Source: Streptomyces pacificus (GTDB lineage Bacteria > Actinomycetota > Actinomycetes > Streptomycetales > Streptomycetaceae). From it: DNA of 64,000 nt. The position numbers and the translations under genes were made by a program. The notes below the pieces were generated by a model. The model did not search any database. It was not told the origin of the DNA and saw only the letters and a program-made list of their open reading frames with translations. Shown here piece after piece: positions 9,166 to 19,278 of this stretch (position 1 is the first letter of the stretch; every line of letters begins with the position of its first letter). The stretch spans positions 248,001-312,000 of the forward strand of contig NZ_BLLG01000005.1 in assembly GCF_011766325.1 (NCBI RefSeq), in the 5' to 3' direction.

Positions 9166-11160
9166 TCAGCGGGGCGCGCGGGAGGTCCGCTGGGTGACGC
9201 GGTCCAGGACGAGCCCGAGGCAGACGATCGCGATTCCGGCGGTCATGCCGAGGCCCATCTCGCCCCGGGACAGGCCCTTGATCACGTCGTAGCCGAGCGC
9301 GCCACCGCCGACGAGCCCGCCGACCACCACCACGGCGAGCACCAGCACCACGCCCTGGTTGACGGCGAGTTGCAGTGCCGGGCGGGCCAGCGGCAGTTGG
9401 ACGCCGAAGAGCTGCTGGCGCGAGGAGGCGCCGAGCGAGCGGGACGCCTCCACGGCCGCCGGGTCGACGTCGCGCAGGCCCTGGGTGGTGATGCGGACCA
9501 CGGCGGGCAGCGCGTAGACGACGGCCGCGACGATCGCCGAGGTCCGGGTGGCGCCGAAGAGCGCGACGACCGGGATGAGGTACACGAACTGGGGCATCGT
9601 CTGCATGGCGTCCAGCAGCGGCCGCACCCATCGTTCGAGGCGTCCGGCGCGTGCGCACAGCACACCCGCGAGGAAGCCGAGGACCAGGGTGACCACCAGC
9701 GCGGCGAGCACCTGGGAGAGCGTGTTCAGGGACTTGGTCCACACGCCGAGTACACCGATCGCGGCCATCGCCGCGGTCGCGGTGACCGCGGAGAGCCAGT
9801 TGCCGACGAGCCGGGCCGCGGCGGCGACCAGCAGCAGCACGGACCACCAGGGCAGCCAGAGCAGCGCGTCCCGCAGCGGGTTGAGGAGCCACAGGGTGAA
9901 CTCGCGCGCCCAGTCCTCGGTGAAGGTCAGGTTGGTGGTGATCCACTCCTGTGCCCGGTTGACCGGTGCGGAGATGTCGTACGTCCAGGCGTCGGGCCAG
10001 CCGGTGGTGCGCACGGCCGCGGCGGCGGCGACCGCGGCCGCCACCAGCGCCCAGGCGCGGCCGCCGTGCAGCCAGCTCCGGGCGGGGGCGGACGTGCCGA
10101 TGGCGTCGCCGGCGGCCGCCGTCGTACGGTCCAGCCAGACCGCGATGAGCACGATCGGCAGGCCGGCGGCGAACGCCTTGCCGACGTCCGTGGTGGCCAG
10201 CGCGGAGTACACCTCCTCGCCGAGGCCGCCGGCGCCGACGAGCGCGGCGATGACCACCATGGACAGCGCCATCATGATCGTCTGGTTGAGTCCGAGGAGC
10301 ATCTGCCTGCGGGCGAGCGGGAGCCGCGCGGTCCACAGGCGCTGCCGGCCGTTCGCGCCGAGCGACACCGCGGCCTCCAGCGCCGCCGGGTCCGCGCCGC
10401 GCAGCCCGAGCGCGGTGAGCCGGGCCATCGGCGGGGCGGCGTAGATGACGGTGCAGAACAGCGCGGCCGGGGTACCGGTGCCGAAGACCAGCACGAACGG
10501 CAGCAGATAGGCGAAGGCCGGCATCACCTGCATGGTGTCGAGCACCGGGCGCAGCGCCCGGTCCACCCGGTCGGAGAGGCCGGCGGCGAGACCGATCAGC
10601 GTGCCGAGCAGGGCCGCGGCCGCCACGGACACCACCATCAGCGCGATGGTGAGCAGCGTGGCGTCCCACATCCCGAGCAGCCCGCAGACGGCGAACGCGC
10701 CGAGTGCGGTCAGCGCGACGCGCAGCCCGCGCCGTCCCAGGCCGGCGGCGCGCCAGGCGACGAGCACGGCGGCGGCCACGACACCGAGCCAGCCGAGGGC
10801 GTCGAGTACCTGGTAGACGGAGTCGACGGCGTCCGTGGCGGTGTTGGAGAGGTGGAGCAGGAAGTACAGGAACAGGGGGTGGGAGTCGCGGTTGTCGACG
10901 ACCCAGTCGTTGGCCGCGTCGAGCGGCGCCGATATGTCGGCGGTCAGCCCGGCGGGCCAGGTGCCGCCGCCGAGCAGTACGGCACCGAGCACGAGGAGGG
11001 CGGCGAGTGCCCCGCCGCCCGCGAGCAGCCCGCGGCGGCGGCGCAGGGCCTCGCGCGGGCCGCCGCCGGAGTGCCGCATCCGGGCCTCGCCGGCCGCGGT
11101 CTTGGGCTTGGGCTTGGGCTTGGGCTTGGGCTTGGGGACGGTGGTGGCGGTCGCGCTCAT
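9166..11160 (-). CDS. fused double permease of the betaine/choline ABC transporter
   Basis: The 664-residue membrane protein contains two tandem OpuAB/ProW-type permease domains. Each has its own EAA loop: one around DPAALEAAVSLGANGRQ and one around DPAAVEASRSLGASSRQ, both followed by LPLAR. A single polypeptide would thus supply both membrane halves of the transporter. The N-terminus has a (KP)6 run encoded by six exact CTTGGG units on the plus strand (11101-11136). The start is the ATG at 11160, with AGGTGG five bases before. The 67-base gap to the ATPase gene contains a short 24-codon frame whose ends touch both genes, probably by chance. Confidence 0.9.
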   Translation of the reverse strand: MSATATTVPKPKPKPKPKPKTAAGEARMRHSGGGPREALRRRRGLLAGGGALAALLVLGAVLLGGGTWPAGLTADISAPLDAANDWVVDNRDSHPLFLYFLLHLSNTATDAVDSVYQVLDALGWLGVVAAAVLVAWRAAGLGRRGLRVALTALGAFAVCGLLGMWDATLLTIALMVVSVAAAALLGTLIGLAAGLSDRVDRALRPVLDTMQVMPAFAYLLPFVLVFGTGTPAALFCTVIYAAPPMARLTALGLRGADPAALEAAVSLGANGRQRLWTARLPLARRQMLLGLNQTIMMALSMVVIAALVGAGGLGEEVYSALATTDVGKAFAAGLPIVLIAVWLDRTTAAAGDAIGTSAPARSWLHGGRAWALVAAAVAAAAAVRTTGWPDAWTYDISAPVNRAQEWITTNLTFTEDWAREFTLWLLNPLRDALLWLPWWSVLLLVAAAARLVGNWLSAVTATAAMAAIGVLGVWTKSLNTLSQVLAALVVTLVLGFLAGVLCARAGRLERWVRPLLDAMQTMPQFVYLIPVVALFGATRTSAIVAAVVYALPAVVRITTQGLRDVDPAAVEASRSLGASSRQQLFGVQLPLARPALQLAVNQGVVLVLAVVVVGGLVGGGALGYDVIKGLSRGEMGLGMTAGIAIVCLGLVLDRVTQRTSRAPR

Positions 11161-11227
11161 CGGCCCCACCTGCCGGTGCCGGCGGCAGGTTCGCGCGCGG
11201 GGCGGGCCCCCGCGGTGAGGGTCCGTC

Positions 11228-12454
11228 TCATGCCGCCACCTCCTGGGCGGGGACGCCCGCCACGACCGCGAGCAGCGCCGCGTCGTCCACGACGCCCAGG
11301 CAGCGTCCGCCCTCGACGACGCGGACCGGGCCTCCGGAGCGGGCCACCGCCTCGATCGCCTCGGAGACCGTCGCGCCGGGGGCGACCGCGGGGCCCTGCT
11401 CGGCCTCGGTCGCGCCGTTCGCCGGGCGCATCGCCGTGCGGACGGTCATGACCTGCTCGCGCGGCACATCGCGGACGAAGTCCCGGACGTAGTCGTCAGC
11501 GGGCGAGCCGACGATCTCCTCGGGGGTGCCGAGCTGGACGATGCGCCCGTCCCGCATCAGGGCGATCCGGTCGCCGAGGCGCAGCGCCTCGTTCAGGTCG
11601 TGGGTGATGAAGACCATCGTGCGGCCCTCCTCGCGGTGCAGCCGGATCACCTCCTCCTGCATATCGCGGCGGATCAGGGGGTCGAGCGCGCTGAACGGCT
11701 CGTCGAAGAGCAGCACCTCGGGGTCGACGGCGAGGGCCCGGGCGAGGCCGACGCGCTGCTGCTGACCGCCGGAGAGCTGGCCGGGGCGGCGCTCCTCCAG
11801 ACCGGCGAGGCCCACCTTGGCGACGACCTCGGCGGCCCTGGCGCGCCGCTCGGCCCTGCCCACGCCCTGGATCTCCAGGCCGTAGGCGACGTTGTCGAGG
11901 ACGGTGCGGTGCGGCAGCAGACCGAAGTGCTGGAAGACCATGGCGGCGCGGTGCCGGCGCAGCTCCCGCAGCCGGGCCTTGTCCATCGAGAGGACGTCCT
12001 CGCCGTCGATGGCGATGGAGCCGGAGGTGGGTTCGATCAGCCGGGTCAGCGTGCGCACGAGGGTGGACTTGCCGGAACCGGAGAGGCCCATGACGACGAA
12101 GACCTCGCCCTTGCGGACGTCGAAGCCGACGTCCCGCACGGCGGCCGTGCAGCCGGTGCGCTCGCGCAGCTCGGCGGGGCTCAGCGCGGTGAGTTCGGCC
12201 GAGGCGGGCACGCGGTCGGCCTTGGGGCCGAACACCTTCCACAGGCCGCGCACCGCGAACACGGGCGGCTCCGGATGCCCGGTGCCGTCGTCGCCGACCG
12301 GGGCGGCGGCCTCGGTGCCGGCTCGGGTGCCGGCCCCGGTGCCCGCCTTGGCATCGGCCCCGGTGCCCGCCTTGGCATCGGCCTCGGTGGCGGCCCCGGC
12401 CGTACCGGCGCCGGCCGTACCGGCGCCGGTCGTCTGTCTGGTATCGCCGTTCAT
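11228..12454 (-). CDS. betaine/choline ABC transporter ATP-binding protein
   Basis: The 408-residue cytoplasmic ATPase has Walker [10 protein letters not shown] (123-131), the signature LSGGQQQR, Walker [12 protein letters not shown] and the ITHDLNEAL switch histidine. This is the OpuAA/ProV family pattern, including the KVFGPK start and the insertion that families of this kind carry before the core. The C-terminal 70 residues resemble a single CBS-like regulatory segment. The first 60 residues are a low-complexity [11 protein letters not shown] linker from a 21-bp DNA repeat. Its ATG overlaps the betA stop by four bases, indicating translational coupling. Confidence 0.92.
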   Translation of the reverse strand: MNGDTRQTTGAGTAGAGTAGAATEADAKAGTGADAKAGTGAGTRAGTEAAAPVGDDGTGHPEPPVFAVRGLWKVFGPKADRVPASAELTALSPAELRERTGCTAAVRDVGFDVRKGEVFVVMGLSGSGKSTLVRTLTRLIEPTSGSIAIDGEDVLSMDKARLRELRRHRAAMVFQHFGLLPHRTVLDNVAYGLEIQGVGRAERRARAAEVVAKVGLAGLEERRPGQLSGGQQQRVGLARALAVDPEVLLFDEPFSALDPLIRRDMQEEVIRLHREEGRTMVFITHDLNEALRLGDRIALMRDGRIVQLGTPEEIVGSPADDYVRDFVRDVPREQVMTVRTAMRPANGATEAEQGPAVAPGATVSEAIEAVARSGGPVRVVEGGRCLGVVDDAALLAVVAGVPAQEVAA

Positions 12455-14010
12455 CGCGCCTCGTCTCCTGTCGGCCTGAGCAGGTCCGCGCACTTCTCGC
12501 CGACCATCAGCACCCCGATCATCGGGTTGACGGCCGTCATGGTCGGGAAGACGGAGGCGTCGGCGATCCGGATCCCCTCGAGTCCCCTGATCCTCAGGTC
12601 GGGTTCGACCACGGCCAGTTCGTCGGCCGGGGAACCCATACGGCAGGTTCCGGCCGGGTGGTACACGGTGTGGGCGACCTTGCGCGCGTACTCGCTCAGC
12701 TCCTCGTCGCTCGTGACCTCCGGCCCCGGGCAGACCTCCCGCTTCAGCCATCCGGCGAGCGGTTCCGACCGCGCGATCTCCCGGGCGATCCGGATGCCGT
12801 CGACGAGGGTCCGGCCGTCGTAGTCGTCCTCGTCGGTGAAGTAGCGGAAGTCCAGTGCGGGCTTGACCTCGGGGTCGGCGCTGGTCAGGTAGAGGCGGCC
12901 GCGGCTGCGCGGCTTGGGGATGTTGGGCGTCATCGACACGCCGTGCGCGGGCCGTTCGTAGCCGAGCCGCTCCGGATTGTCCGTGAACGGGACCTGGTAG
13001 AAGTGGAACATCAGGTCGGGGCCGCGCTCGGTGTCGTCGCGGCGCACGAACAGACCGGCGTCCGAGTCCATCGCCGAGTTCTCCGGGATCGGCCCGTGGG
13101 TCTCCCAGACGATCACCGACTCGGGGTGGTCGAGCAGGTTCTCGCCGACGCCCGGGAGATCGTGGACCACGGGGATACCGAGGGCCTCCAGATCGCCCCT
13201 GGGTCCGATGCCGGAGTGCATCAGCAGCCGCGGGGTGTCCACGGCCCCGGCGCAGACGACCACCTCGCGGCGCGCCCTGAGCAGCCGCTCCGCCCCGTCC
13301 TTGGTGCGCACGTGCACCCCGCGGGCCCGGGTCCCGTCCAGTTCCAGCCGGTACGCCCAGGTCTCCAGCAGCAGGGTGAGGTTGGCCCGTGCGTCCATCA
13401 CGGGGTGGAGGTAGGCCACCGACGCCGAGGAGCGCTTGTTGTCCTCGGGGTGGTAGGCGAGGTCGAAGAAGCCGGCGCCCTCGTGGAAGGGCTTCCTGTT
13501 GAAGCCCTCGACCCGCGGCACGCCGAGGGCCGCCTGGGCGGCGTCCACGAAGTCCCGGGCGATGGCGTTGCGGTCCGCCTCGTCGACCGGGACAACGTTG
13601 TTCAGCAGCTTGCCGAAGTACGGGTCCATCGCGGCGGCGTCCCAGCCGTCGGCGCCCGCCTCGGCCCATTCGTCCCAGTCGGACGGCAGCGGCTTGAAGG
13701 CGATCAGGGTGTTGTGCGAGGAGCAGCCGCCCAGTACCCGGGCGCGGCTGTGCCGGATGTGGGAGTTGCCGCGCGGCTGCTCGGTGGTGGGGTAGTCGTA
13801 GTCGAGTTCCCCGCCGAGGAGGCCCATCCAGCGGCGCAGGGTGAGGACGTCCTCGCGGTCCACGTCGCTCGGGCCGCCCTCGATGACGGCCACGGTGACA
13901 TCCGGGTCCTCCGTCAGCCGGGAGGCGATCACCGATCCCGCGGTGCCGCCGCCGACGATGACGTAGTCGTAGTCGTACTCGTGCTCGTGCTCGTGCTCAT
14001 GCTCGGTCAT
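12451..14010 (-). CDS. betA: choline dehydrogenase (GMC oxidoreductase)
   Basis: The 519-residue FAD enzyme oxidises choline to betaine aldehyde. The dinucleotide motif GGGTAG is at residues 20-25, GMC signature regions follow ([12 protein letters not shown], and [16 protein letters not shown]), and the C-terminus has [11 protein letters not shown] and [13 protein letters not shown] with the active-site His/Asn region. The extreme N-terminus is an odd [15 protein letters not shown] run produced by short repeats next to the start. It sits between betB and the ABC genes, so oxidation and uptake are made together. GMC enzymes share folds, so choline specificity rests largely on context. Confidence 0.9.
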   Translation of the reverse strand: MTEHEHEHEHEYDYDYVIVGGGTAGSVIASRLTEDPDVTVAVIEGGPSDVDREDVLTLRRWMGLLGGELDYDYPTTEQPRGNSHIRHSRARVLGGCSSHNTLIAFKPLPSDWDEWAEAGADGWDAAAMDPYFGKLLNNVVPVDEADRNAIARDFVDAAQAALGVPRVEGFNRKPFHEGAGFFDLAYHPEDNKRSSASVAYLHPVMDARANLTLLLETWAYRLELDGTRARGVHVRTKDGAERLLRARREVVVCAGAVDTPRLLMHSGIGPRGDLEALGIPVVHDLPGVGENLLDHPESVIVWETHGPIPENSAMDSDAGLFVRRDDTERGPDLMFHFYQVPFTDNPERLGYERPAHGVSMTPNIPKPRSRGRLYLTSADPEVKPALDFRYFTDEDDYDGRTLVDGIRIAREIARSEPLAGWLKREVCPGPEVTSDEELSEYARKVAHTVYHPAGTCRMGSPADELAVVEPDLRIRGLEGIRIADASVFPTMTAVNPMIGVLMVGEKCADLLRPTGDEAR

Positions 14011-14037
14011 GGTGGTGGTTGCTCCTGCTCCCCGTGG

Positions 14038-15519
14038 TCAGCCCGCGAACCAGCGCACGGGGCGCGGGGCGAGGTTCTGGTAGATGTGCTTGGTCTCGCG
14101 GTACTCGGCGAGCCCGGCGGGGCCGAGCTCCCGGCCGATGCCGGACTTGCCGAAGCCGCCCCACTCCGCCTGAGGCAGGTACGGGTGGAAGTCGTTGATC
14201 CAGACGGTGCCGTGGCGCAGCCGTGCCGCGACCCGCCGGGCCCGCCCGGGCTCGCCGCTCCAGACGCCGCCCGCGAGCCCGTACTCGGTGTCGTTGGCGA
14301 GGGCGACGGCCTCGTCCTCGGTGCGGAAGGTCTCGACGGTGAGGACCGGCCCGAAGACCTCCTCGCGCACCACGCGCATGGTGCGGTCGCACCGGTCGAG
14401 GACGGTCGGCCGGTAGAAGTAGCCCGGCCCGTCGGGCCGCTTGCCGCCGGCGCGCAGCACCGCGCCCTCGGCGAGCGCCGAGGCCACGTACTCCTCGGTC
14501 TTCGCCAGCTGCTGCGCGGAGACCAGCGGTCCGCACTCGACGCCGTCGTCCGTGCCGGGGCCGAGCCGGATCAGCTCGGCCCGGCGGGCGAGTTCGGCGA
14601 CGAAGCGCTCCGCCAGGGACTCCTCGACGATGAGGCGGGAGCCGGCGGAGCAGACCTGGCCGCTGTGGATGAACGCGGCGTTCAGGGCCTGGTCGACGGC
14701 GGTGTCGAAGCTCCCGTCGTCGGTGCAGGCGTCGGCGAACACCACGTTGGGGTTCTTGCCGCCGAGTTCCAGGGCGACCTTCTTGACGCTGTCGGCGGCG
14801 GCCCGCATGACCTTGGTGCCGCTGGCGAGCCCGCCGGTGAAGGAGACCAGGTCGACGTCGGGGTGGTCCGCCAGGCGGGCCCCGACCGGGTCTCCGGGGC
14901 CGGTGACGAGGTTGGCGACGCCGTCCGGGAGCCCGGCCTCCGACAGGAGGCGGATCAGCGCGACGGTGCTGAGCGGGGTGATCTCGCTCGGCTTGACGAC
15001 GAAGGTGTTCCCGGCCGCCAGGGCCGGGGCGATCTTCCAGCTCGCCTGCAGCAGCGGGTAGTTCCACGGGGTGATCAGGCCGCACACGCCCACCGGCTCG
15101 TGCACCACCACGCTGTGGATGTCCGGCGAGCCGGCGTCCACGACGCGGCCGGTCTCGTTGACGACGAGGTCGGCGAAGTAGCGGAAGGCGTCGGCGACGC
15201 AGTCGACGTCGACACGGCCCTCCTCCACGGTCTTGCCGGCGTCGCGGCTCTCCAGGCGCCCGAGCTCCTCCCGGTCCCGCTCCAGCAGCCCGGCGACGCG
15301 GCGCAGCAGCGCCGCCCGCTCGGCCACCGGCGTGCGGGGCCAGTCACCGCCGTCGAACGCCTCGCGGGCCGCGGCGACCGCGGCGTCGGTGTCCTCGGCC
15401 CCGCCTTCCGCCACGACGGCGAAGGGCGCGGCGTGAGCGGGGTCGAGGATCTCGCGCGTGGCGCCGGAGGCGGCTTTGCGCCACTCCCCGGCCACGTGGA
15501 TGGTCAGTTGTGCCGACAC
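14038..15519 (-). CDS. betB: betaine aldehyde dehydrogenase
   Basis: The 493-residue NAD(P)-dependent aldehyde dehydrogenase converts betaine aldehyde to glycine betaine. It has the TPWNYPLLQASWKIAPALA cofactor-site segment, ELGGKNPNVVF with the general-base Glu, and SGQVCSAGSR with the catalytic Cys. The C-terminus is that of class 9 aldehyde dehydrogenases. The start is GTG. It is the first gene of the operon, 27 bases before betA, and the control region lies just upstream. Substrate assignment comes from similarity plus the betA and ABC neighbours. Confidence 0.93.
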   Translation of the reverse strand: MSAQLTIHVAGEWRKAASGATREILDPAHAAPFAVVAEGGAEDTDAAVAAAREAFDGGDWPRTPVAERAALLRRVAGLLERDREELGRLESRDAGKTVEEGRVDVDCVADAFRYFADLVVNETGRVVDAGSPDIHSVVVHEPVGVCGLITPWNYPLLQASWKIAPALAAGNTFVVKPSEITPLSTVALIRLLSEAGLPDGVANLVTGPGDPVGARLADHPDVDLVSFTGGLASGTKVMRAAADSVKKVALELGGKNPNVVFADACTDDGSFDTAVDQALNAAFIHSGQVCSAGSRLIVEESLAERFVAELARRAELIRLGPGTDDGVECGPLVSAQQLAKTEEYVASALAEGAVLRAGGKRPDGPGYFYRPTVLDRCDRTMRVVREEVFGPVLTVETFRTEDEAVALANDTEYGLAGGVWSGEPGRARRVAARLRHGTVWINDFHPYLPQAEWGGFGKSGIGRELGPAGLAEYRETKHIYQNLAPRPVRWFAG

Positions 15520-16061
15520 GTCGCGTTTGGCCTTCCGTTCCCGTTATGTCTCTCACCAGTAAGGACTGGCGAGCGGGTCGCCTGCCCCGGGGATCGGAAA
15601 GCATGCGCGACGGGTGGCCGGAAGTAACGCGTGTCACTCCGCGGGGAGAGCGGGGATCGCGGGGCACCCCGTCACGGAGTGTGAGCACATCCCGTCCGAA
15701 GGGGCGCCGGGCCGGGACCGCGCACGGCGGACCGCGGGCCACCGCCGGCCGCCCTTGACTTCTGCCCTATCGGGAGGAAACTGGTTTTTACACCAGAAAA
15801 CCGCAGAGAGCCGCACCCCATCGGAAGAGACGTCTTGCCGAAGGGCGTGACCCCCTCGGCTCTGGCTAGGCCCCCGGCGAGACGGGCGAGGACCAGCGCG
15901 ACCGGCGACGACCGGCGCGCAGGAAACCGTCCGGATCACCGGGGACTGTCATGTGCCGGCATCCGGTGCCGAGCCCGCCGACCGGAGGGGGACGTCCGCG
16001 CACTGCGGTCCCCCTGCCCGGCCGTGCCCGTCCCGCCCGGCCGCCGAGCGAGCGTACGGAA
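15520..16061. other. intergenic control region between betB and mdh
   Basis: No gene is recognised. It should contain the promoter of the betB operon. It includes an AT-rich palindrome at 15781-15796 and, on the plus strand, a TTGACT at 15755-15760. The rest is GC-rich and featureless. Confidence 0.4.
15781..15796. promoter_or_regulatory. AT-rich palindrome upstream of betB
   Basis: CTGGTTTTTACACCAG is an inverted repeat (CTGGT/ACCAG with six-base spacer) about 260 bases upstream of the betB start. A second overlapping pair, GGTTTT/AAAACC, covers 15783-15802. It stands out in very GC-rich surroundings and may be an operator for osmotic or choline control. Confidence 0.4.
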
Positions 16062-16105
16062 GCGCCTGTGGGGCGCCGCGCGTGCGCGCGGCGCCCCACA
16101 GGCGC
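16062..16105 (-). terminator. 19-bp perfect hairpin after mdh
   Basis: Arms 16062-16080 and 16087-16105 are exact complements (core CCTGTGGGGCGCC), with a six-base loop, 18 bases past the mdh stop. No T-run follows. It is a very stable terminator of the kind common in Streptomyces. Confidence 0.8.
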
Positions 16106-16122
16106 CTACCGGGTGCCGGACG

Positions 16123-17247
<1,125 letters not shown>

Positions 17248-17304
17248 TCACCGGCCGGCACGGGTCGGCGTCGGCACCTGTGGCAGCCGTTGGCCGGCAC
17301 AGAA

Positions 17305-17376
17305 CGCGGTGACCGCGGTGACCGCGGTGACCGCGGTGACCGCGGCGATCGGGGTGACCGCGGCGATCGGGGTGAT
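17305..17376. repeat. 9-bp tandem repeat, 8 units, upstream of mdh
   Basis: Four perfect units CGCGGTGAC (17305-17340) are followed by four degenerate units alternating CGCGGCGAT and CGGGGTGAC or CGGGGTGAT (17341-17376). The array lies about 190-265 bases upstream of the mdh start, between mdh and the stop of the HTH gene. Confidence 0.85.
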
Positions 17377-17472
17377 CGATCTCTCGACGTGAAGAGATAT
17401 CCAGCGGTCAGGCTATCCGACCCGGGCCCCCCGGAACCCTCCGATCCCTGTGGTGCGGCTCACTGGAGCACG

Positions 17473-18507
17473 TTACTGCTCCCTCGTGCACCCTTCGTCC
17501 CCCGCCGCCAGCGTGGCGCACGCCTTCGCCTCGGACTCGGCGGCCACCGCGACCATCGGGGTGTAGGCGTCCTTGTCCGCGTTGACGAGCCCGTCCCCGT
17601 TCTCGTCCCCGGCGCTGATCCGCACCTTGTCGCCCGGTGCCGCCTGGGTGATCCGCGCCCATGCGGCCCCGCAGGTACTGCTGTATCGCACCTCGACGAC
17701 GGCGGTGCCGACGGTCGCCCGGGAGGCGGTCGTGGCGAACTGCCCACCGCACCCCATGCTCTCCGGGTCCTGCCCCGTGCAGTCGGCGCCGAAGCACTTC
17801 ACCCCCACGGGTAGCACCGGCGCGCTGGTCGTGGGCGACGCGGAGGGGGACTTGGCCACATCGGCCCCCGGTTCGTCACCGGTCCCGCCGAGATCGGTCA
17901 GCAGCACCGCGGCCGCGATCACCAGCAGCGCACCGACGAGCCCCGCCAGGAACACCGTCGGCCCGCGCCGGCCCCGGCCCCGGCCAGGGCCGCCGGACGA
18001 CGCGGGGGCATCGGTACGCGGGGAACCCGACCGGTGCCCGGCCCGTCCCGACCCGCTGCTCGGCTGGGCAGGCACCCGAAGCCGGTCGCGGTGGCCCCCA
18101 CCGCCGGGTGCGGCGGTGGTCAGCCCGGCGGCACCGCGACCGGACGGCGCACCAGGCCCGCTCGGTCCGGGCTCGCCCAGAGCAGCCCGCGCCTGGGATA
18201 TCCGTATGGCCTCCATCGTCATGTCGTGGCGCATCTCCGCGCGGCTCCACGCACGCTCGGCCAGTTCCCACATGGTGGTGAGGTGGATCGGGTTGGTCCC
18301 GGTGACCTCGGCGAGGGCGACGATCGCGCCCTTGGGCGCGAGCAGCCGTCCGTTGAGAAAGCGCTCCCACGACGTCTTGCTGTAGCCGGTGCGGTCCGAG
18401 AGCGCGGCGATGCTCAGCCCGCTGCGGTCGACGAGCCTGCGCAGCTGGCTCGCGAACTCCCTGACCTGCGGATCGAGTTCTTCCGGTAGCGTCTTCCAAC
18501 GAGGCAT
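17473..18507 (-). CDS. membrane-anchored HTH protein with DUF2690-type domain
   Basis: The 344-residue protein has an N-terminal XRE-type HTH (QLRRLVDRSGLSIAALSDRT, then TSWERFLNGRLLAPKGAI). A Gly/Pro-rich linker follows, then one transmembrane helix at about 186-207 (TVFLAGLVGALLVIAAAVLL). The outer C-terminal domain carries Cys residues (VKCFGADCTGQDPESMGCGG, SSTCGAAWARI), matching DUF2690. DNA-binding and extracytoplasmic parts in one chain suggest a one-component membrane sensor. GGGGGAGG sits just before the ATG. Regulon and signal are unknown. Confidence 0.85.
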   Translation of the reverse strand: MPRWKTLPEELDPQVREFASQLRRLVDRSGLSIAALSDRTGYSKTSWERFLNGRLLAPKGAIVALAEVTGTNPIHLTTMWELAERAWSRAEMRHDMTMEAIRISQARAALGEPGPSGPGAPSGRGAAGLTTAAPGGGGHRDRLRVPAQPSSGSGRAGHRSGSPRTDAPASSGGPGRGRGRRGPTVFLAGLVGALLVIAAAVLLTDLGGTGDEPGADVAKSPSASPTTSAPVLPVGVKCFGADCTGQDPESMGCGGQFATTASRATVGTAVVEVRYSSTCGAAWARITQAAPGDKVRISAGDENGDGLVNADKDAYTPMVAVAAESEAKACATLAAGDEGCTREQ

Positions 18508-19278
18508 TGCCTCCCCCTTGTCCCCCGAATACGTGCCTGATGTGCCCCGCGCCGCGGTGCCGCCGCCATGCCCACGGGCCGGCGTCCTGCGGACTACCCG
18601 GAGGGATGCGCGAAGCCAGGATGACAGTTCCTGGCAACGGGGCGCACGGGAGCGTTCGGGACGATGCCGTACCCCGGTGTGCGCCGCCGTTCCGAAAGCC
18701 GGCCCTCAGTCTCGCATCCGCCGCCCGGCGATCACACCATGGCGGAACCGTCACTTCCGTGGCACAGCCCCCGAAATTCTCTTGTGACTGTTTGGCACGT
18801 GCATGACCCTGAACCAGGCAGCGGTGTCCGTCCTCCTCGGGGGAGGGGACGGCCGCCGTCACCCGCGCGCACAACGGGCCACCGGCATCCCAGACGCGCG
18901 GCACCCGGCACTCCCGGCCCCCAGGCGGCCCACGCGGAGGAACGGCCCGGCGGGGGCGAACGGCCCGGCCGGGAAAAGCGGCCCGGCACGCGGGGACGGA
19001 CGCCCCGCAGGAACGGGCGACCCGCAGGGACGGGCGACCCGCGGGAACGGGCGGTGCGGAAGAACCGGTCAGGGGCCGGAGCAGGCGCCGTGCGCAGAGG
19101 CCCCGCGCGGGCGGACGGCGCACGGAGCCCTCCCCTCATGCGTGGGTCGCGGTGCCCCCGGGCGCCCTGATACCCGAATGCCCGGATGCCGGGATGCCGT
19201 CACGGCAGGGGACGTCCCCGCAGGCACGGGAAGACGTGGGAACCCTCCACCACCGAGGGGCCCGGGTGCGGCCAGCCC
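18508..19278. other. long non-coding interval
   Basis: No gene with credible composition or start is seen on either strand. The first part should hold the promoter of the HTH-DUF2690 gene. Positions 18930-19060 are a degenerate repeat of GGAACGGGCGACCCG and GAACGGCCCGG elements. Around 18780-18810 a less GC-rich stretch (TTGTGACTGTTTGGCACGTG) could be regulatory. Confidence 0.4.

Noticed and set aside
11160..11233. A 24-codon gene between the ABC ATPase and permease
   Set aside because: It overlaps both neighbours by ATGA-type junctions, but its composition is ordinary spacer and it has no ribosome site of its own.
8037..15519. A natural-product biosynthetic cluster
   Set aside because: The dehydrogenases and transporter form a complete choline/betaine osmoprotectant operon; no synthase or tailoring genes are nearby.
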